Shown here: positions 1 to 8,477 of the stretch, in pieces | Position numbering within the stretch: the stretch's first letter is position 1 | How the letters are laid out: the number at the start of each line of letters is the position of its first letter | Assembly: GCA_039808885.1 (NCBI GenBank) | Contig: JBDHTX010000006.1 | Location: 118,395-182,394 of the forward strand | Length of the DNA stretch: 64,000 nt | Origin: Dongia_A sp039808885 | GTDB taxonomy: Bacteria; Pseudomonadota; Alphaproteobacteria; Dongiales; Dongiaceae | Direction of reading: 5' to 3' | The notes under the pieces: model-generated | Seen by the model: the letters and a program-made list of their open reading frames with translations, nothing else | What the model was told of the DNA's origin: nothing | Database searches by the model: none | Program-made: the position numbers and the translations under genes

Positions 1-1
1 C

Positions 2-967
2 TACGACTGGCTGGGCGGCCTCGCCTTCGCCGATCTGCCGCAACTGGACGATCCGCCGGCGGGCCGCATCGTCACCGCCAACAACGACATCCGGCCGCCA
101 CGCTATCGGGCATTTCTCGGCGCCAGCTTCGACCGCCCCTATCGGCATGACCGCATCGAGCAGCTGTTGACGGCGCTGCCGATCGCCACGCTGCAGGACT
201 TCAAGGCGATCCAGACCGACGACTATTCCAGCCCCCTGCACGCGTTCGTGCGCACCAACCTGCCGCCCATCGTGCCGACCATCCCGCTCGACATCGCCGC
301 GGCGCTTTCCGGCTGGGATGGGCGGATGCGGCCGGACCGGCCCGAACCGCTGATCGCCACGGCGTGGCTCTATGCGACGGCGCGCGGCGTGCTTGGCGAC
401 GAGCTCGGCGCGGAGGGGTTCGAGCAATGGTGGTTCTGGCAGACCGACATCCTCGACCAGGTGCTGCGCCAGGACCGCTGGTGCGACGACCCGCAGACGC
501 CCGGCGCCGAGACCTGCCGGGATGCCGTCCGCCTGGCCTTGCCGGTGGCCCTCGAGGCCCTGCGCCAGGCCTACGGCCCGGACTGGAAAAACTGGTCCTG
601 GGGCGCGTCGCATTCCATGACCTTCCGGCATCCCGTCTTCGGCCGGATTCCGAGGGTGGGCGACTGGCTGACCAGCACGGTGGCGGCGCCCGGCGACCAG
701 TTCACCGTCAATCGCGGCGGGTCCTTCGCCCGGGAGAACGGCACCCAATTCGCCGACATCCACGGGCCCGGCATGCGCCTGCTGGTGGACATGAGCCACC
801 CGGAAAACCCGCAATTCAGCCTGGCGGGCGGCCAGTCGGGCCATCCGCTCTCCTCCCATTACGACGATCTGCTGCTAGACTGGGCGAACGGACTGTATCG
901 GCCCTTCGACCAACCGGCGCGCGACGTGCTGACCCTGCGCCCGGCCGCGCAAAAGGCGAATCCATGA
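2..967 (+). CDS. Penicillin acylase family protein, C-terminal part (cut by window edge)
   Basis: An open frame runs in from the left edge and gives about 321 residues before a TGA at 965-967; the start lies outside the window. The first readable part has an A-N-N-D stretch (codons near 80-91), the small asparagine-rich motif of the beta subunit of penicillin-acylase-type N-terminal nucleophile hydrolases, followed by a FLGA..F..PYR..RIEQLL stretch usual in this family. Known members hydrolyse amides such as beta-lactam side chains or acyl-homoserine lactones. The catalytic Ser of the beta subunit is outside the window, so activity and substrate cannot be judged. The stop overlaps the next gene's ATG by four bases, indicating translational coupling. 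Confidence 0.8.
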   Translation, partial: YDWLGGLAFADLPQLDDPPAGRIVTANNDIRPPRYRAFLGASFDRPYRHDRIEQLLTALPIATLQDFKAIQTDDYSSPLHAFVRTNLPPIVPTIPLDIAAALSGWDGRMRPDRPEPLIATAWLYATARGVLGDELGAEGFEQWWFWQTDILDQVLRQDRWCDDPQTPGAETCRDAVRLALPVALEALRQAYGPDWKNWSWGASHSMTFRHPVFGRIPRVGDWLTSTVAAPGDQFTVNRGGSFARENGTQFADIHGPGMRLLVDMSHPENPQFSLAGGQSGHPLSSHYDDLLLDWANGLYRPFDQPARDVLTLRPAAQKANP

Positions 968-2202
968 CCCAGCTTGCCAAGCCCACACTCGACGACATCC
1001 GCCGCGCCGCTGAGGCGATCAAGGGCCATGTCGTGCGCACGCCTTTCGTCTCGGCGCCGCGACTGGCCAAGCAGCTTGGCCTTGCCTCGCTCCGGATCAA
1101 GCTCGAGAACCAGCAATTCACCGGCTCGTTCAAGGATCGCGGCAGCTACTACAAGCTGCGCAACCTGGCGCCGGAGGAAGCCAAGCGCGGCGTGATCGCC
1201 ATGTCGGCCGGCAATCATGCCCAGGGCGTCGCCTATCACGCGCAGCGCCTGGGCATCCCGGCCACCATCGTCATGCCGGAGGGAACGCCGTTCACCAAGA
1301 TCGAGCGCACCGCGAGCTTCGGGCCGCGCGTGATCCTGAACGGCGACAGCATCGACGCCGCCGCGGTCTATGCCCGCGAACTGGCGGCGAAGGAAAATCT
1401 GATCTTCGTCCACCCCTATGACGATCCCTATATCGTCGCCGGCCAGGGCACCATCGGGCTCGAGATCCTCGAGGACGATCCGGAACTCGATTTCCTGGTG
1501 ATCCCGATCGGCGGCGGCGGTCTCATCGGCGGCATCTCGACGGCGGTGAAGGCGCTGAAACCCGGCATCGAGATCTACGGCGTCGAATCCGACCTCTACC
1601 CGTCGATGCACCACGCCATCAACCAGATCCCGCCGGCCAATGGTGGCCAGACCCTGGCCGACGGCATCGCCGTCAAATCGCCCGGCGCCCTGACCCGCGC
1701 CATCGTCGAGGAGAACGTGCGCGAGGTCCTGCTGGTGGACGAAATGGCGGTGGAGCGCGCGGTCGGCACCCTGGTGGAGACCCAGCGCATCGTCGCCGAA
1801 GGCGCGGGTGCGGCGGGCCTCGCGGCGATCATGACGCATCCGGGCGCCTTCAAGGGTTGCCGGGTCGGCATCGTCGTCGGCGGCGGCAACATCGATGCGC
1901 GCCTGCTGTCGCAGATCCTGATGCGGACCCTGGTGTTCGACGGTCGCATGGCCACCCTTCGCATCGAGATCATCGATCAGCCGGGCGTGATGTCGACCCT
2001 GACCAAGGTGATCGGCCAGGCCGGCGGCAACATCATGGACATCACCCACCACCGCCTGTTCGTCGATCTGCCGGTCAAACGCGCCGAAGTCGACGTCCTG
2101 GTCGAGACCCGCAATGCCAAGCATGTGGGCGAGATCATTGAAATGCTTGAGCGGACGGGCTTTTCCACGCGGCGGCTGAGCAGCCACTCGGACCAGGAAT
2201 GA
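964..2202 (+). CDS. ilvA: Threonine ammonia-lyase with ACT domain
   Basis: This 412-residue fold-type II PLP enzyme should deaminate threonine (and serine) to 2-oxobutyrate (pyruvate) and ammonia. The PLP lysine lies in TGSFKDRG (K57), and a glycine-rich phosphate-binding loop (GGGGLIGG) follows at about residue 178. Residues about 325-412 form one ACT domain (RIEIIDQPGVMSTL...), as in the short single-ACT enzymes rather than the long biosynthetic E. coli IlvA. The ATG overlaps the stop of the acylase gene. An open frame extends upstream to 364, but that part is the acylase gene in another frame. It could be called tdcB-like; the substrate is inferred from family. Confidence 0.9.
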   Translation: MTQLAKPTLDDIRRAAEAIKGHVVRTPFVSAPRLAKQLGLASLRIKLENQQFTGSFKDRGSYYKLRNLAPEEAKRGVIAMSAGNHAQGVAYHAQRLGIPATIVMPEGTPFTKIERTASFGPRVILNGDSIDAAAVYARELAAKENLIFVHPYDDPYIVAGQGTIGLEILEDDPELDFLVIPIGGGGLIGGISTAVKALKPGIEIYGVESDLYPSMHHAINQIPPANGGQTLADGIAVKSPGALTRAIVEENVREVLLVDEMAVERAVGTLVETQRIVAEGAGAAGLAAIMTHPGAFKGCRVGIVVGGGNIDARLLSQILMRTLVFDGRMATLRIEIIDQPGVMSTLTKVIGQAGGNIMDITHHRLFVDLPVKRAEVDVLVETRNAKHVGEIIEMLERTGFSTRRLSSHSDQE

Positions 2203-2232
2203 ACAAAAACGGTGAATAACCGGCGGCCCCGC

Positions 2233-2248
2233 CTAACCAAGTTTTAAC
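2233..2248 (+). promoter_or_regulatory. CtrA-like box upstream of motA
   Basis: The bases CTAA, seven bases, then TTAAC match the alphaproteobacterial CtrA full site TTAA-N7-TTAA with one mismatch. It lies about 57 bases before the motA ATG, and motility genes are classic CtrA targets. The match is seen; regulation is inferred. Confidence 0.45.
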
Positions 2249-2304
2249 TAAATTCCCGCCATGGTCGACAACAGGAAAATCTGTGCTCCGGTTGGTCGTT
2301 CGGC

Positions 2305-3165
2305 ATGCTTATCATCGTTGGCGCCGTGGTGGTCCTGGGCTGCGTGTTCGGCGCTTACGCCGTGCATGGCGGCCACATGGCCGTGTTGTGGCAGCCGGCG
2401 GAGTTCGTGATCATCCTGGGCGCCGCGACCGGCGCCTTTATCATCGCCAACACCAAGGCCAACATCAAACAGACCCTGAAGGGCGTGAAGCGCGCCTTCA
2501 AGGGGCCGACCTACAAGAAGGCGGATTACGTTGAACTGCTGAGCGTCCTCTATCAGCTGTTCAAGCTGGCCAAGACCAAAGGCATGCTGGCGCTGGAGCA
2601 GCACGTCGAAAAGCCGGACGAAAGCACCCTCTTCGCGCAGTTCCCGAAATTCCAGAAGGACCACCACGCGGTGGAGTTCCTCTGCGACTACCTGCGCATG
2701 ATGACCCTGGGCACCGAGAACCCCAACGAGGTCGAGACCGTCATCGACGCCGAACTGGAGACCCATCACGCGGAATTGCACGGCGCATCGCACGCGGTGA
2801 CCGGCATGGCCGACGGCATGCCCGCGCTCGGCATCGTCGCCGCGGTGCTGGGCGTCATCCACACCATGGGTTCGATCACCGAACCGCCCGAGGTGCTCGG
2901 CCACCTGATCGGCGCGGCCCTGGTCGGCACCTTCTTCGGCGTGCTGATGTCGTACGGCATTTTCGCGCCGATCGCTTCGGCGATCGCGTCAGTCGACAAC
3001 GCCGACGCAAAATACTACCAGTGCATGAAGGCCGGGCTGCTCGCCCACATGCAGGGCTATCCGCCCTCCGTCTCCGTCGAGTTCGCCCGCAAGGTCCTGC
3101 TCTCCACCGAACGGCCCAACTTCTACGAAGTCGAGCAGGCGGTCAGCTCGCTCCCCGCAGTCTGA
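2305..3165 (+). CDS. motA: Flagellar motor stator protein MotA
   Basis: This 286-residue inner-membrane protein forms, with MotB, the proton channel that powers flagellar rotation. The N-terminus is the typical MotA opening: a hydrophobic segment, then A-V-H-G-G-H and L-W-Q-P-A-E-F, with a second membrane segment at about 30-50. A long cytoplasmic loop (about 55-165) precedes the last two membrane segments, with P-A-L-G-I-V-A-A-V-L-G-V at about 172-183. Length and order match full-length MotA. No strong ribosome binding site is visible before this ATG, but the homologous N-terminus begins here. motB follows 20 bases later. Confidence 0.95.
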   Translation: MLIIVGAVVVLGCVFGAYAVHGGHMAVLWQPAEFVIILGAATGAFIIANTKANIKQTLKGVKRAFKGPTYKKADYVELLSVLYQLFKLAKTKGMLALEQHVEKPDESTLFAQFPKFQKDHHAVEFLCDYLRMMTLGTENPNEVETVIDAELETHHAELHGASHAVTGMADGMPALGIVAAVLGVIHTMGSITEPPEVLGHLIGAALVGTFFGVLMSYGIFAPIASAIASVDNADAKYYQCMKAGLLAHMQGYPPSVSVEFARKVLLSTERPNFYEVEQAVSSLPAV

Positions 3166-3185
3166 TGCGATAGGAGCGCACGGGC

Positions 3186-4175
3186 ATGGCCGACGAACGC
3201 CCAGTCATCATCAAGCGGATCAAGAAAGTCGCGGGCGGCCATCACGGCGGCGCCTGGAAGGTGGCCTATGCCGACTTCGTCACCGCGATGATGGCGTTCT
3301 TCCTGCTGCTCTGGCTGCTGAACGCGGTGACCGAGGAGCAGAAGCAGGGCATCGCGCAGTATTTCCGCCCCACCATCGCCTTCCAGAACACGTCCGCCAC
3401 CTTCGCCGTGCTCTCCGGCCAGGCCCAGCCGATGGAAACCATGAGCGGCGGCGCCGCGTCGCAGAGCGACGTCGACAATCCCGAGCTGACCGACCCGACC
3501 CAGCCGGAGCCCGCCACCGGCGAGGGCAACAAGCCAGTCGACCTGCAGGAAGCCCAGGCGACCGTCGCCCAGGCCGAGGAGAAGCAGCTGCAGCAGATCA
3601 AGGACGAGGTGAAGAAGGTCATCGACGAGACGCCGGACCTCAAGGGCATGGAGAAGAACCTCAAGATCGACAAGACCGAGGAGGGCATCCGCATCCAGCT
3701 GCTGGACCAGGAGAAGGTGTCGATGTTCCCCTCCGGCAGCGCCTCGATGAACCCGCAGAGCAAGGAACTGCTGCAGAAGGTGGCGCAGATCGTCCGCGAC
3801 CTGCCGAACAAGATCGAGATTTCGGGTCATACCGACGCGACGCCGTATAGCGGCAACGCCAACTACACCAACTGGGAACTGTCGACCGACCGCGCCAATG
3901 CCTCGCGCCGCGTGCTGGTGGAATCGGGCATCGACACCGGACGGCTGAAGACCGTCGAAGGCCGGGCGGACACCGACCCGCTGATCAAGGACAACCCGCT
4001 CGATCCGCAGAACCGCCGCATTAGCATCGTCCTGCTGCGCGAGCCCAAGCCGGGCGACGGTGCCCCGCCGCCGCGCACCGGCACGCCGCCCGAGCTGGTG
4101 CCGAACGAGGCCGCCCCCGCCGAGCCCGGGCAGGCGGCGCCCGCCGAAGCTCCCGCCGCCGCGCCGGCGCAATAG
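3186..4175 (+). CDS. motB: Flagellar motor stator protein MotB
   Basis: This 329-residue protein anchors the stator to peptidoglycan. One membrane helix at about 27-48 carries the proton-channel aspartate D30 (A-Y-A-D-F-V-T-A-M-M). An Ala/Pro/Glu-rich periplasmic linker follows, and an OmpA-like peptidoglycan-binding domain spans about 180-285 (I-S-G-H-T-D-A, then N-R-R-I-S-I-V-L). The C-terminal 45 residues are a Pro/Ala-rich tail beyond the OmpA fold, a feature of some alphaproteobacterial MotB proteins. An AGGAGC ribosome binding site precedes the ATG. It is co-transcribed with motA. Confidence 0.95.
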   Translation: MADERPVIIKRIKKVAGGHHGGAWKVAYADFVTAMMAFFLLLWLLNAVTEEQKQGIAQYFRPTIAFQNTSATFAVLSGQAQPMETMSGGAASQSDVDNPELTDPTQPEPATGEGNKPVDLQEAQATVAQAEEKQLQQIKDEVKKVIDETPDLKGMEKNLKIDKTEEGIRIQLLDQEKVSMFPSGSASMNPQSKELLQKVAQIVRDLPNKIEISGHTDATPYSGNANYTNWELSTDRANASRRVLVESGIDTGRLKTVEGRADTDPLIKDNPLDPQNRRISIVLLREPKPGDGAPPPRTGTPPELVPNEAAPAEPGQAAPAEAPAAAPAQ

Positions 4176-4261
4176 CCGGTGGCCGGCGCCGCAGGTCCCC
4201 TTGCAAATCGGCCAACCCCTCTCATATGAGGGAGATTGTCCCCTCTTCATGAGGCGCCGGC

Positions 4262-4765
4262 GTGGCCGATCCGAAACTTCCAGCCATTTCGCTCGCGGGC
4301 CTGGGCGGCGGCGACGCCAACCCGACCTTTGACCCGCTCTTGCATCCCGAGCTCTACGACGGCGTGGCCCTGCGGCGGGTCCTGGCGTTTTGCCTGGACC
4401 TGACGGTGATCCTGGTGGTGCTGGGCATCGCCTGGACCGCGGCGATCGTGCTGGCCTTCGTCTCGTTCGGTCTGATCGTGCTGCCGATGAGCCTGGGATC
4501 GCTCGCCTTTGTCGTTCTCTACGACGTGCTGACCATCGGCGGCCCGGCCGCCGCGACGCCCGGCATGCGCGCCGCCGGCCTGAAAGTCGTCTCCCAGACC
4601 GGCGGCAGGCCGGACAATGTGCAGTCGCTGCTGATGTCGGCGTTGTTCTGGGTGATCTCGTCCTGGTCGATCCTGCCGCTCGCGGTGGCGCTGCTGAATC
4701 CGCGCTGGCGCTGCGTCCATGATTTCCTGTCGGGCACCCTGGTCGTCCGCCGGCTTGGCGCCTAA
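4262..4765 (+). CDS. RDD family membrane protein
   Basis: This 167-residue protein starts at GTG. It carries the RDD-family pattern: an R-R-V-L-A-F-C-L-D near residue 40 opening the first membrane helix, two further hydrophobic stretches (about 58-88 and 120-143), and a C-terminal R-W-R-C-V-H-D-F-L-S-G-T-L-V-V. RDD proteins are small integral membrane proteins; some act in ion transport but most have no assigned role. It lies 86 bases after motB and could be read from the same transcript, though a motility role is not implied. The start is uncertain because no ATG is available nearby. Confidence 0.8.
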   Translation: MADPKLPAISLAGLGGGDANPTFDPLLHPELYDGVALRRVLAFCLDLTVILVVLGIAWTAAIVLAFVSFGLIVLPMSLGSLAFVVLYDVLTIGGPAAATPGMRAAGLKVVSQTGGRPDNVQSLLMSALFWVISSWSILPLAVALLNPRWRCVHDFLSGTLVVRRLGA

Positions 4766-4849
4766 GCCGCTGCCCCAGGCCGCCTTTCCGGGGCAAACAG
4801 CCCGCCAGAGGCTGGATTAACGACCTGGAATTGCGGTATTTTATCCGTC

Positions 4850-5584
4850 ATGAGCGTTCTCGGCCGCGGATTCCCCATCCCGTTCCTGGTCACGACAGAG
4901 GTTCCCTGCCCCTATCTGCCGGACCGGATGGAGCGCAAAGTGATCACCGAACTCTCCGGTGGCAACGCCCCGGAGCTGTTCGAGTTGCTGTCTCACGCCG
5001 GTTTCCGGCGCAGCCACTCCATCGCCTACCGGCCGGCCTGCTCGGGGTGCCAGGCCTGCGTGCCGGTGCGCATCCCCGTCGCCGATTTCGAGCCGAACCG
5101 CACGCAGCGACGGATCGCCCGGCGCAATGCGGCGCTGGTCGCGCGCGTGCGCGACAATGTGCCGACCCAGGAGCAGTTCGAACTGTTCGTGCAGTATCTC
5201 GAAGCGCGCCATGCCGATGGCGAGATGGTCGGCATGGGACCACAGGACTACAGCAGCATGGTGGCCGATTCCCCGGTCGACACGCGCATGATCGAGTTGC
5301 GGCGGCTGGATGGAACCTTGGTCGCCTGCTGCCTCACCGATTGGAACAAGGATGGCATTTCCGCGGTCTATAGTTTCTATGAACCACATCGGACGGATCT
5401 GAGCCTCGGCGTTTATGTTGTGCTCTGGCTCATCGAAGAAGCGCGGCGGCGCAGCCTGCCATACGTCTATCTCGGCTATTGGGTCGAGAACAGCCGCAAG
5501 ATGGCCTACAAGTCGGGCTTCAGGCCGCTCGAGGGATACGGGCCCAACGGCTGGAATCGGATTTCGCCGTTGGCGACGACGTGA
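4850..5584 (+). CDS. bpt: Aspartate/glutamate leucyltransferase Bpt
   Basis: This 244-residue aminoacyl-tRNA-protein transferase should add leucine from leucyl-tRNA to N-terminal Asp or Glu of proteins, marking them for ClpS/ClpAP degradation by the N-end rule. The N-terminal cysteine set of the ATE/Bpt family is present: C-P-Y-L near residue 22, then R-P-A-C-S-G-C-Q-A-C-V-P-V at about 61-73. The C-terminal half has the GNAT-like fold pattern (T-D-W-N-K-D-G-I-S-A-V-Y-S-F-Y, then Y-L-G-Y-W-V). The length is normal. The gene stands alone between the RDD gene and a TRAP binding protein. Confidence 0.92.
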   Translation: MSVLGRGFPIPFLVTTEVPCPYLPDRMERKVITELSGGNAPELFELLSHAGFRRSHSIAYRPACSGCQACVPVRIPVADFEPNRTQRRIARRNAALVARVRDNVPTQEQFELFVQYLEARHADGEMVGMGPQDYSSMVADSPVDTRMIELRRLDGTLVACCLTDWNKDGISAVYSFYEPHRTDLSLGVYVVLWLIEEARRRSLPYVYLGYWVENSRKMAYKSGFRPLEGYGPNGWNRISPLATT

Positions 5585-5705
5585 ACGGAATGCACGCAGC
5601 GCCAACGCGAAACCCCACGGCGGCTCTTTTGCAGTTGCACACGGCCTGCTAGTTTGAGGCATTCGGAGCGCCCGCGCCGCTCCTGGTAATATGAGGACTT
5701 CCCCG

Positions 5706-6812
5706 ATGAAACGTCGCAACTTCCTGACCGGCGCCGGAATGGCGGCTGGCGCTGCCGCAGTTGCGGGCGGCGTCGCGAAGCCCGCCATCGCCCAGGACCG
5801 CCTGGAATGGAAAATGGTGACGAGCTGGCCGAAGGGGTTGCCTGGCCTCGGCACCGGCGCGGAACGCCTGGCGGAGCGGATCACCAAGGCCTCGGACGGC
5901 CGCCTGAGCGTCAAGGTGTTCGCCGCCGGCGAACTGGTGCCGGCGACCGGCTGCTTTGACGCCGTCTCGCAGGGCACCGCCGAGATGGGTCACGACGCGT
6001 CCAACTATCACATCGACCGGCTGGCGGCGGCGGGATTCTTCTGCTCCGTGCCAATGGGCCTGACCGCGGGCGAGCTCAATGGCTGGGTCTATTTCGGCGG
6101 CGGCCAGGAATTGTGGGACGAGCTCTACGCGCCGTTCAACGTCAAGCCGTTCCTGGCCGGCAACACCGGCGCGCAGATGGGCGGCTGGTTCCGCAAGGAG
6201 ATCAACAAGGTCGGCGACCTCAAGGGGTTGAAGTTCCGCACCGTCGGCCACGGCGCGCAGGTGCTTGCGCGGCTCGGCGTCACCATCATTCCGCTGCCGA
6301 GCAACGAGATCTTCGCCAATCTGCAATCCGGCGCCATCGACGGCGCCGAGTGGGTCGGCCCCTACAACGACCTGTCGCTGGGCTTCTACAAGGTCACGAA
6401 ACTGTACTACTGGCCGGGCTTCCAGGAGCCAGGCGGCGCCCTGCAATGCGTGATCAACAAATCCAAGTTCGAGTCCCTGCCCGACGAGCTGCGCCAGATC
6501 GTGGCCGCCTGCTGCGCCGCCGAGAACGACATGATGCTGGCGGAGTTCAACGGCCGCTCCCCCGCCGCCCTCGCCTCGCTGGTCAACGAGCATGGCGTCG
6601 AGATCAAGCAGTTCCCCCGCGACGTGCTGGCAGCGCTCGGCGCCGCGTCCGGCGAGGTCATGGAAGAGCTTTTTGCGAACGGCGACGACATTACCCGGCG
6701 CATCGCCACGTCCTATTTCAAGTTCCGCCAGGACGCGATGCGCTATACGAAGATTTCCGAGGCCGCGTTTACCGCGGCCCGGTCGATGCGGTTCGACTTC
6801 CCGAAAGGTTAA
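5706..6812 (+). CDS. TRAP transporter substrate-binding protein (DctP family), orphan
   Basis: This 368-residue periplasmic binding protein starts at the ATG at 5706, which has a GAGGA ribosome binding site 10 bases upstream; an in-frame ATG at 5691 is less likely. The N-terminus is a twin-arginine signal (K-R-R-N-F-L-T-G-A-G) ending near A-I-A-Q. The mature domain opens W-K-M-V-T-S-W-P-K-G and contains G-A-Q-M-G-G-W-F-R-K-E, typical of the TakP/2-oxo-acid branch of TRAP proteins, which bind pyruvate-like or keto acids. No DctQ or DctM permease gene is nearby, so the partner must be elsewhere. The ligand is inferred. Confidence 0.88.
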   Translation: MKRRNFLTGAGMAAGAAAVAGGVAKPAIAQDRLEWKMVTSWPKGLPGLGTGAERLAERITKASDGRLSVKVFAAGELVPATGCFDAVSQGTAEMGHDASNYHIDRLAAAGFFCSVPMGLTAGELNGWVYFGGGQELWDELYAPFNVKPFLAGNTGAQMGGWFRKEINKVGDLKGLKFRTVGHGAQVLARLGVTIIPLPSNEIFANLQSGAIDGAEWVGPYNDLSLGFYKVTKLYYWPGFQEPGGALQCVINKSKFESLPDELRQIVAACCAAENDMMLAEFNGRSPAALASLVNEHGVEIKQFPRDVLAALGAASGEVMEELFANGDDITRRIATSYFKFRQDAMRYTKISEAAFTAARSMRFDFPKG

Positions 6813-6876
6813 CTTTGGCGCCCGCCCGGCCTGAGACCGATCTGTCGCGCAAACGTGATTAGGTCCAGCGTCGGAG

Positions 6877-6907
6877 TTGACAGTATGCAACCGGGCGATG
6901 ACACTAT
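6877..6907 (+). promoter_or_regulatory. Possible sigma70-type promoter of the polyamine operon
   Basis: A perfect TTGACA lies at 6877-6882. The best -10 candidate, CACTAT at 6902-6907, is 19 bases away and weak. It is about 85 bases before the first binding-protein start. Confidence 0.3.
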
Positions 6908-6990
6908 TTAGTAAGTTTTTTGAACACTCCGGCGCCCGCTCGGGCCCCGGTACAACGAGACTCGGAATCACATCCAACCTGGAGGTAATC

Positions 6991-8226
6991 GTGAAGGCAG
7001 CACGTTTCGGCGCGGTCGCATTCATTTCCGCATTGCTGTTGACCGCCTGCGGCGAAGAGAAGAAGGCCGAGGAGCAGGCGCAGCAGCCGGCCGCTGAAAC
7101 AGCCCCGGCCGCGACGGAATCGGCGCCCGCTGCCACCGAATCCGCTCCGGCGGCCGCACCCGCCACGCAAGAGGCGGCGGCTCCGGCTCCGGCTGGCTCG
7201 GGCGGCGAGCTCAACGTCTACAACTGGTCGGACTACATCGGCGAGACCACCGTCGACGATTTCCAGAAGGCGACCGGCATCACCGTGCGCTACGACGTCT
7301 ATGACTCCAACGAGACGCTGGAAGCGAAGTTGATGGCGGGCAACACCGGCTACGACGTGGTGGTACCCTCGGGATCGTTCCTCGGCCGCCAGATCCAGGC
7401 GGGCATCTACCAGAAAATCGACAAGTCGAAGCTCGCCAACTACAAGAACCTCGATCCGCAGATCCTCGAGGCGCTGGCCGGCTTCGATCCGGGCAACGAA
7501 TATGCGGTGCCGTATTTCTGGGGCACCGTCGGCATCGGCTTCAACGTCGACAAGGTGAAGGAGCGCCTGGGCGACAACGCCCCGGTCGACAGCCTCGACC
7601 TGCTGTTCAAGCCGGAGAATGCGGCCAAGCTGCAGGATTGCGGCATCGCCATGCTGGATGCGCCGTCGGACATGTTCCAGACCGTGCTGAAATACATGGG
7701 CAAGGATCCGCATACCAGCAGCGAGGCGGACTACGCCGAGGCGGCCGCGCTGTTCGCGACGATCCGTCCGTTCGTGAAGTACTTCCACTCCTCGCAGTAC
7801 ATCAACGATCTGGCGAATGGCGAGTTGTGCGCCGTGATCGGCTGGTCGGGTGACGTCTTCATCGCCGCATCGCGCGCCGAGGAAGCCGGCAACAACGTCC
7901 ATGTCGACTACCGCATCCCGAAGGAAGGCAGCCTGCTCTGGGTCGACTCGCTGGCCATTCCGAAGGACGCCAAGAACGTCGATAACGCGCTCAAGTTCAT
8001 CGACTATCTCAACGACCCGCAGGTTGCGGCCAACGGCGTCAACTATGTGAGCTATGCCAGCCCGAACCTGGCGGCGCTCGACCTCGTCGATCCGGAGATC
8101 AAGAATAATCCCTCGATCTACCCGACGCCCGAGGTGAAGAAGAACCTGTTCCCCGACATGCAGGTCGGCCCGGAGCTGGAGCGTCTGCGCACCCGCACCT
8201 GGACCGCGATCAAGACCGGCCAGTAA
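6991..8226 (+). CDS. potF: Polyamine ABC transporter substrate-binding lipoprotein, copy 1
   Basis: A PotF/PotD-family binding protein of 411 residues. The start is the GTG at 6991, which has a GGAGG ribosome binding site six bases upstream; the open frame extends to 6877 without such support. A short signal ends in the lipobox L-L-T-A-C with Cys20, so it is predicted to be a lipoprotein. An Ala/Pro/Glu/Thr-rich linker (about 21-68) precedes the binding domain, which opens L-N-V-Y-N-W-S-D-Y-I and includes the Y-D-V-V-V-P-S stretch of polyamine binders. Family proteins bind putrescine or spermidine. A second paralogue follows. Confidence 0.9.
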   Translation: MKAARFGAVAFISALLLTACGEEKKAEEQAQQPAAETAPAATESAPAATESAPAAAPATQEAAAPAPAGSGGELNVYNWSDYIGETTVDDFQKATGITVRYDVYDSNETLEAKLMAGNTGYDVVVPSGSFLGRQIQAGIYQKIDKSKLANYKNLDPQILEALAGFDPGNEYAVPYFWGTVGIGFNVDKVKERLGDNAPVDSLDLLFKPENAAKLQDCGIAMLDAPSDMFQTVLKYMGKDPHTSSEADYAEAAALFATIRPFVKYFHSSQYINDLANGELCAVIGWSGDVFIAASRAEEAGNNVHVDYRIPKEGSLLWVDSLAIPKDAKNVDNALKFIDYLNDPQVAANGVNYVSYASPNLAALDLVDPEIKNNPSIYPTPEVKKNLFPDMQVGPELERLRTRTWTAIKTGQ

Positions 8227-8252
8227 TCGGCTGAGCGGGCAGAACCAGCCCG

Positions 8253-8302
8253 AACCGGCGAATTCCGGGCCCCGTCACAGCGACGGGGCCCGAGCCGGTT
8301 TT
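8253..8302 (+). other. Strong hairpin between the two polyamine binding-protein genes
   Basis: An 11-bp perfect GC stem (8266-8276 with 8282-8292, loop 8277-8281) is nested in an outer 7-bp stem AACCGGC/GCCGGTT (8253-8259 with about 8294-8300). Only a short T-run follows, so it may be a leaky terminator or an mRNA-stabilising structure that sets the ratio of binding protein 1 to downstream genes. Confidence 0.55.
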
Positions 8303-8367
8303 GGGGCTTCGCACGCCCTCGCATTGAATATCCATTCAAGATTCTGGCCGGCGGCGGCGGGCCGCCG

Positions 8368-8397
8368 TTGACTTCCCTGTACGACCCCGGCCATTAT
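8368..8397 (+). promoter_or_regulatory. Candidate internal promoter for binding protein 2 and potGHI
   Basis: TTGACT (8368-8373) and CATTAT (8392-8397) are separated by 18 bases, 80 bases before the second binding-protein gene and after the strong hairpin. This would let the transporter be expressed apart from copy 1. Confidence 0.35.
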
Positions 8398-8477
8398 TTC
8401 GGAAAATAAGCAAAAAGATTGCCAGAAGGCACCGGACGGCTTGCCGGCGCCCGCCGGCAAACGACAGGGAGACGGAG

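Noticed and set aside
364..963. N-terminal extension of the threonine ammonia-lyase frame
   Set aside because: The same bases encode the penicillin acylase C-terminus in another frame; homology of the lyase begins at the ATG at 964.
3123..4796. 557-codon minus-strand open frame
   Set aside because: Shadow antisense to motB and the RDD gene; low-complexity R/G/A translation.
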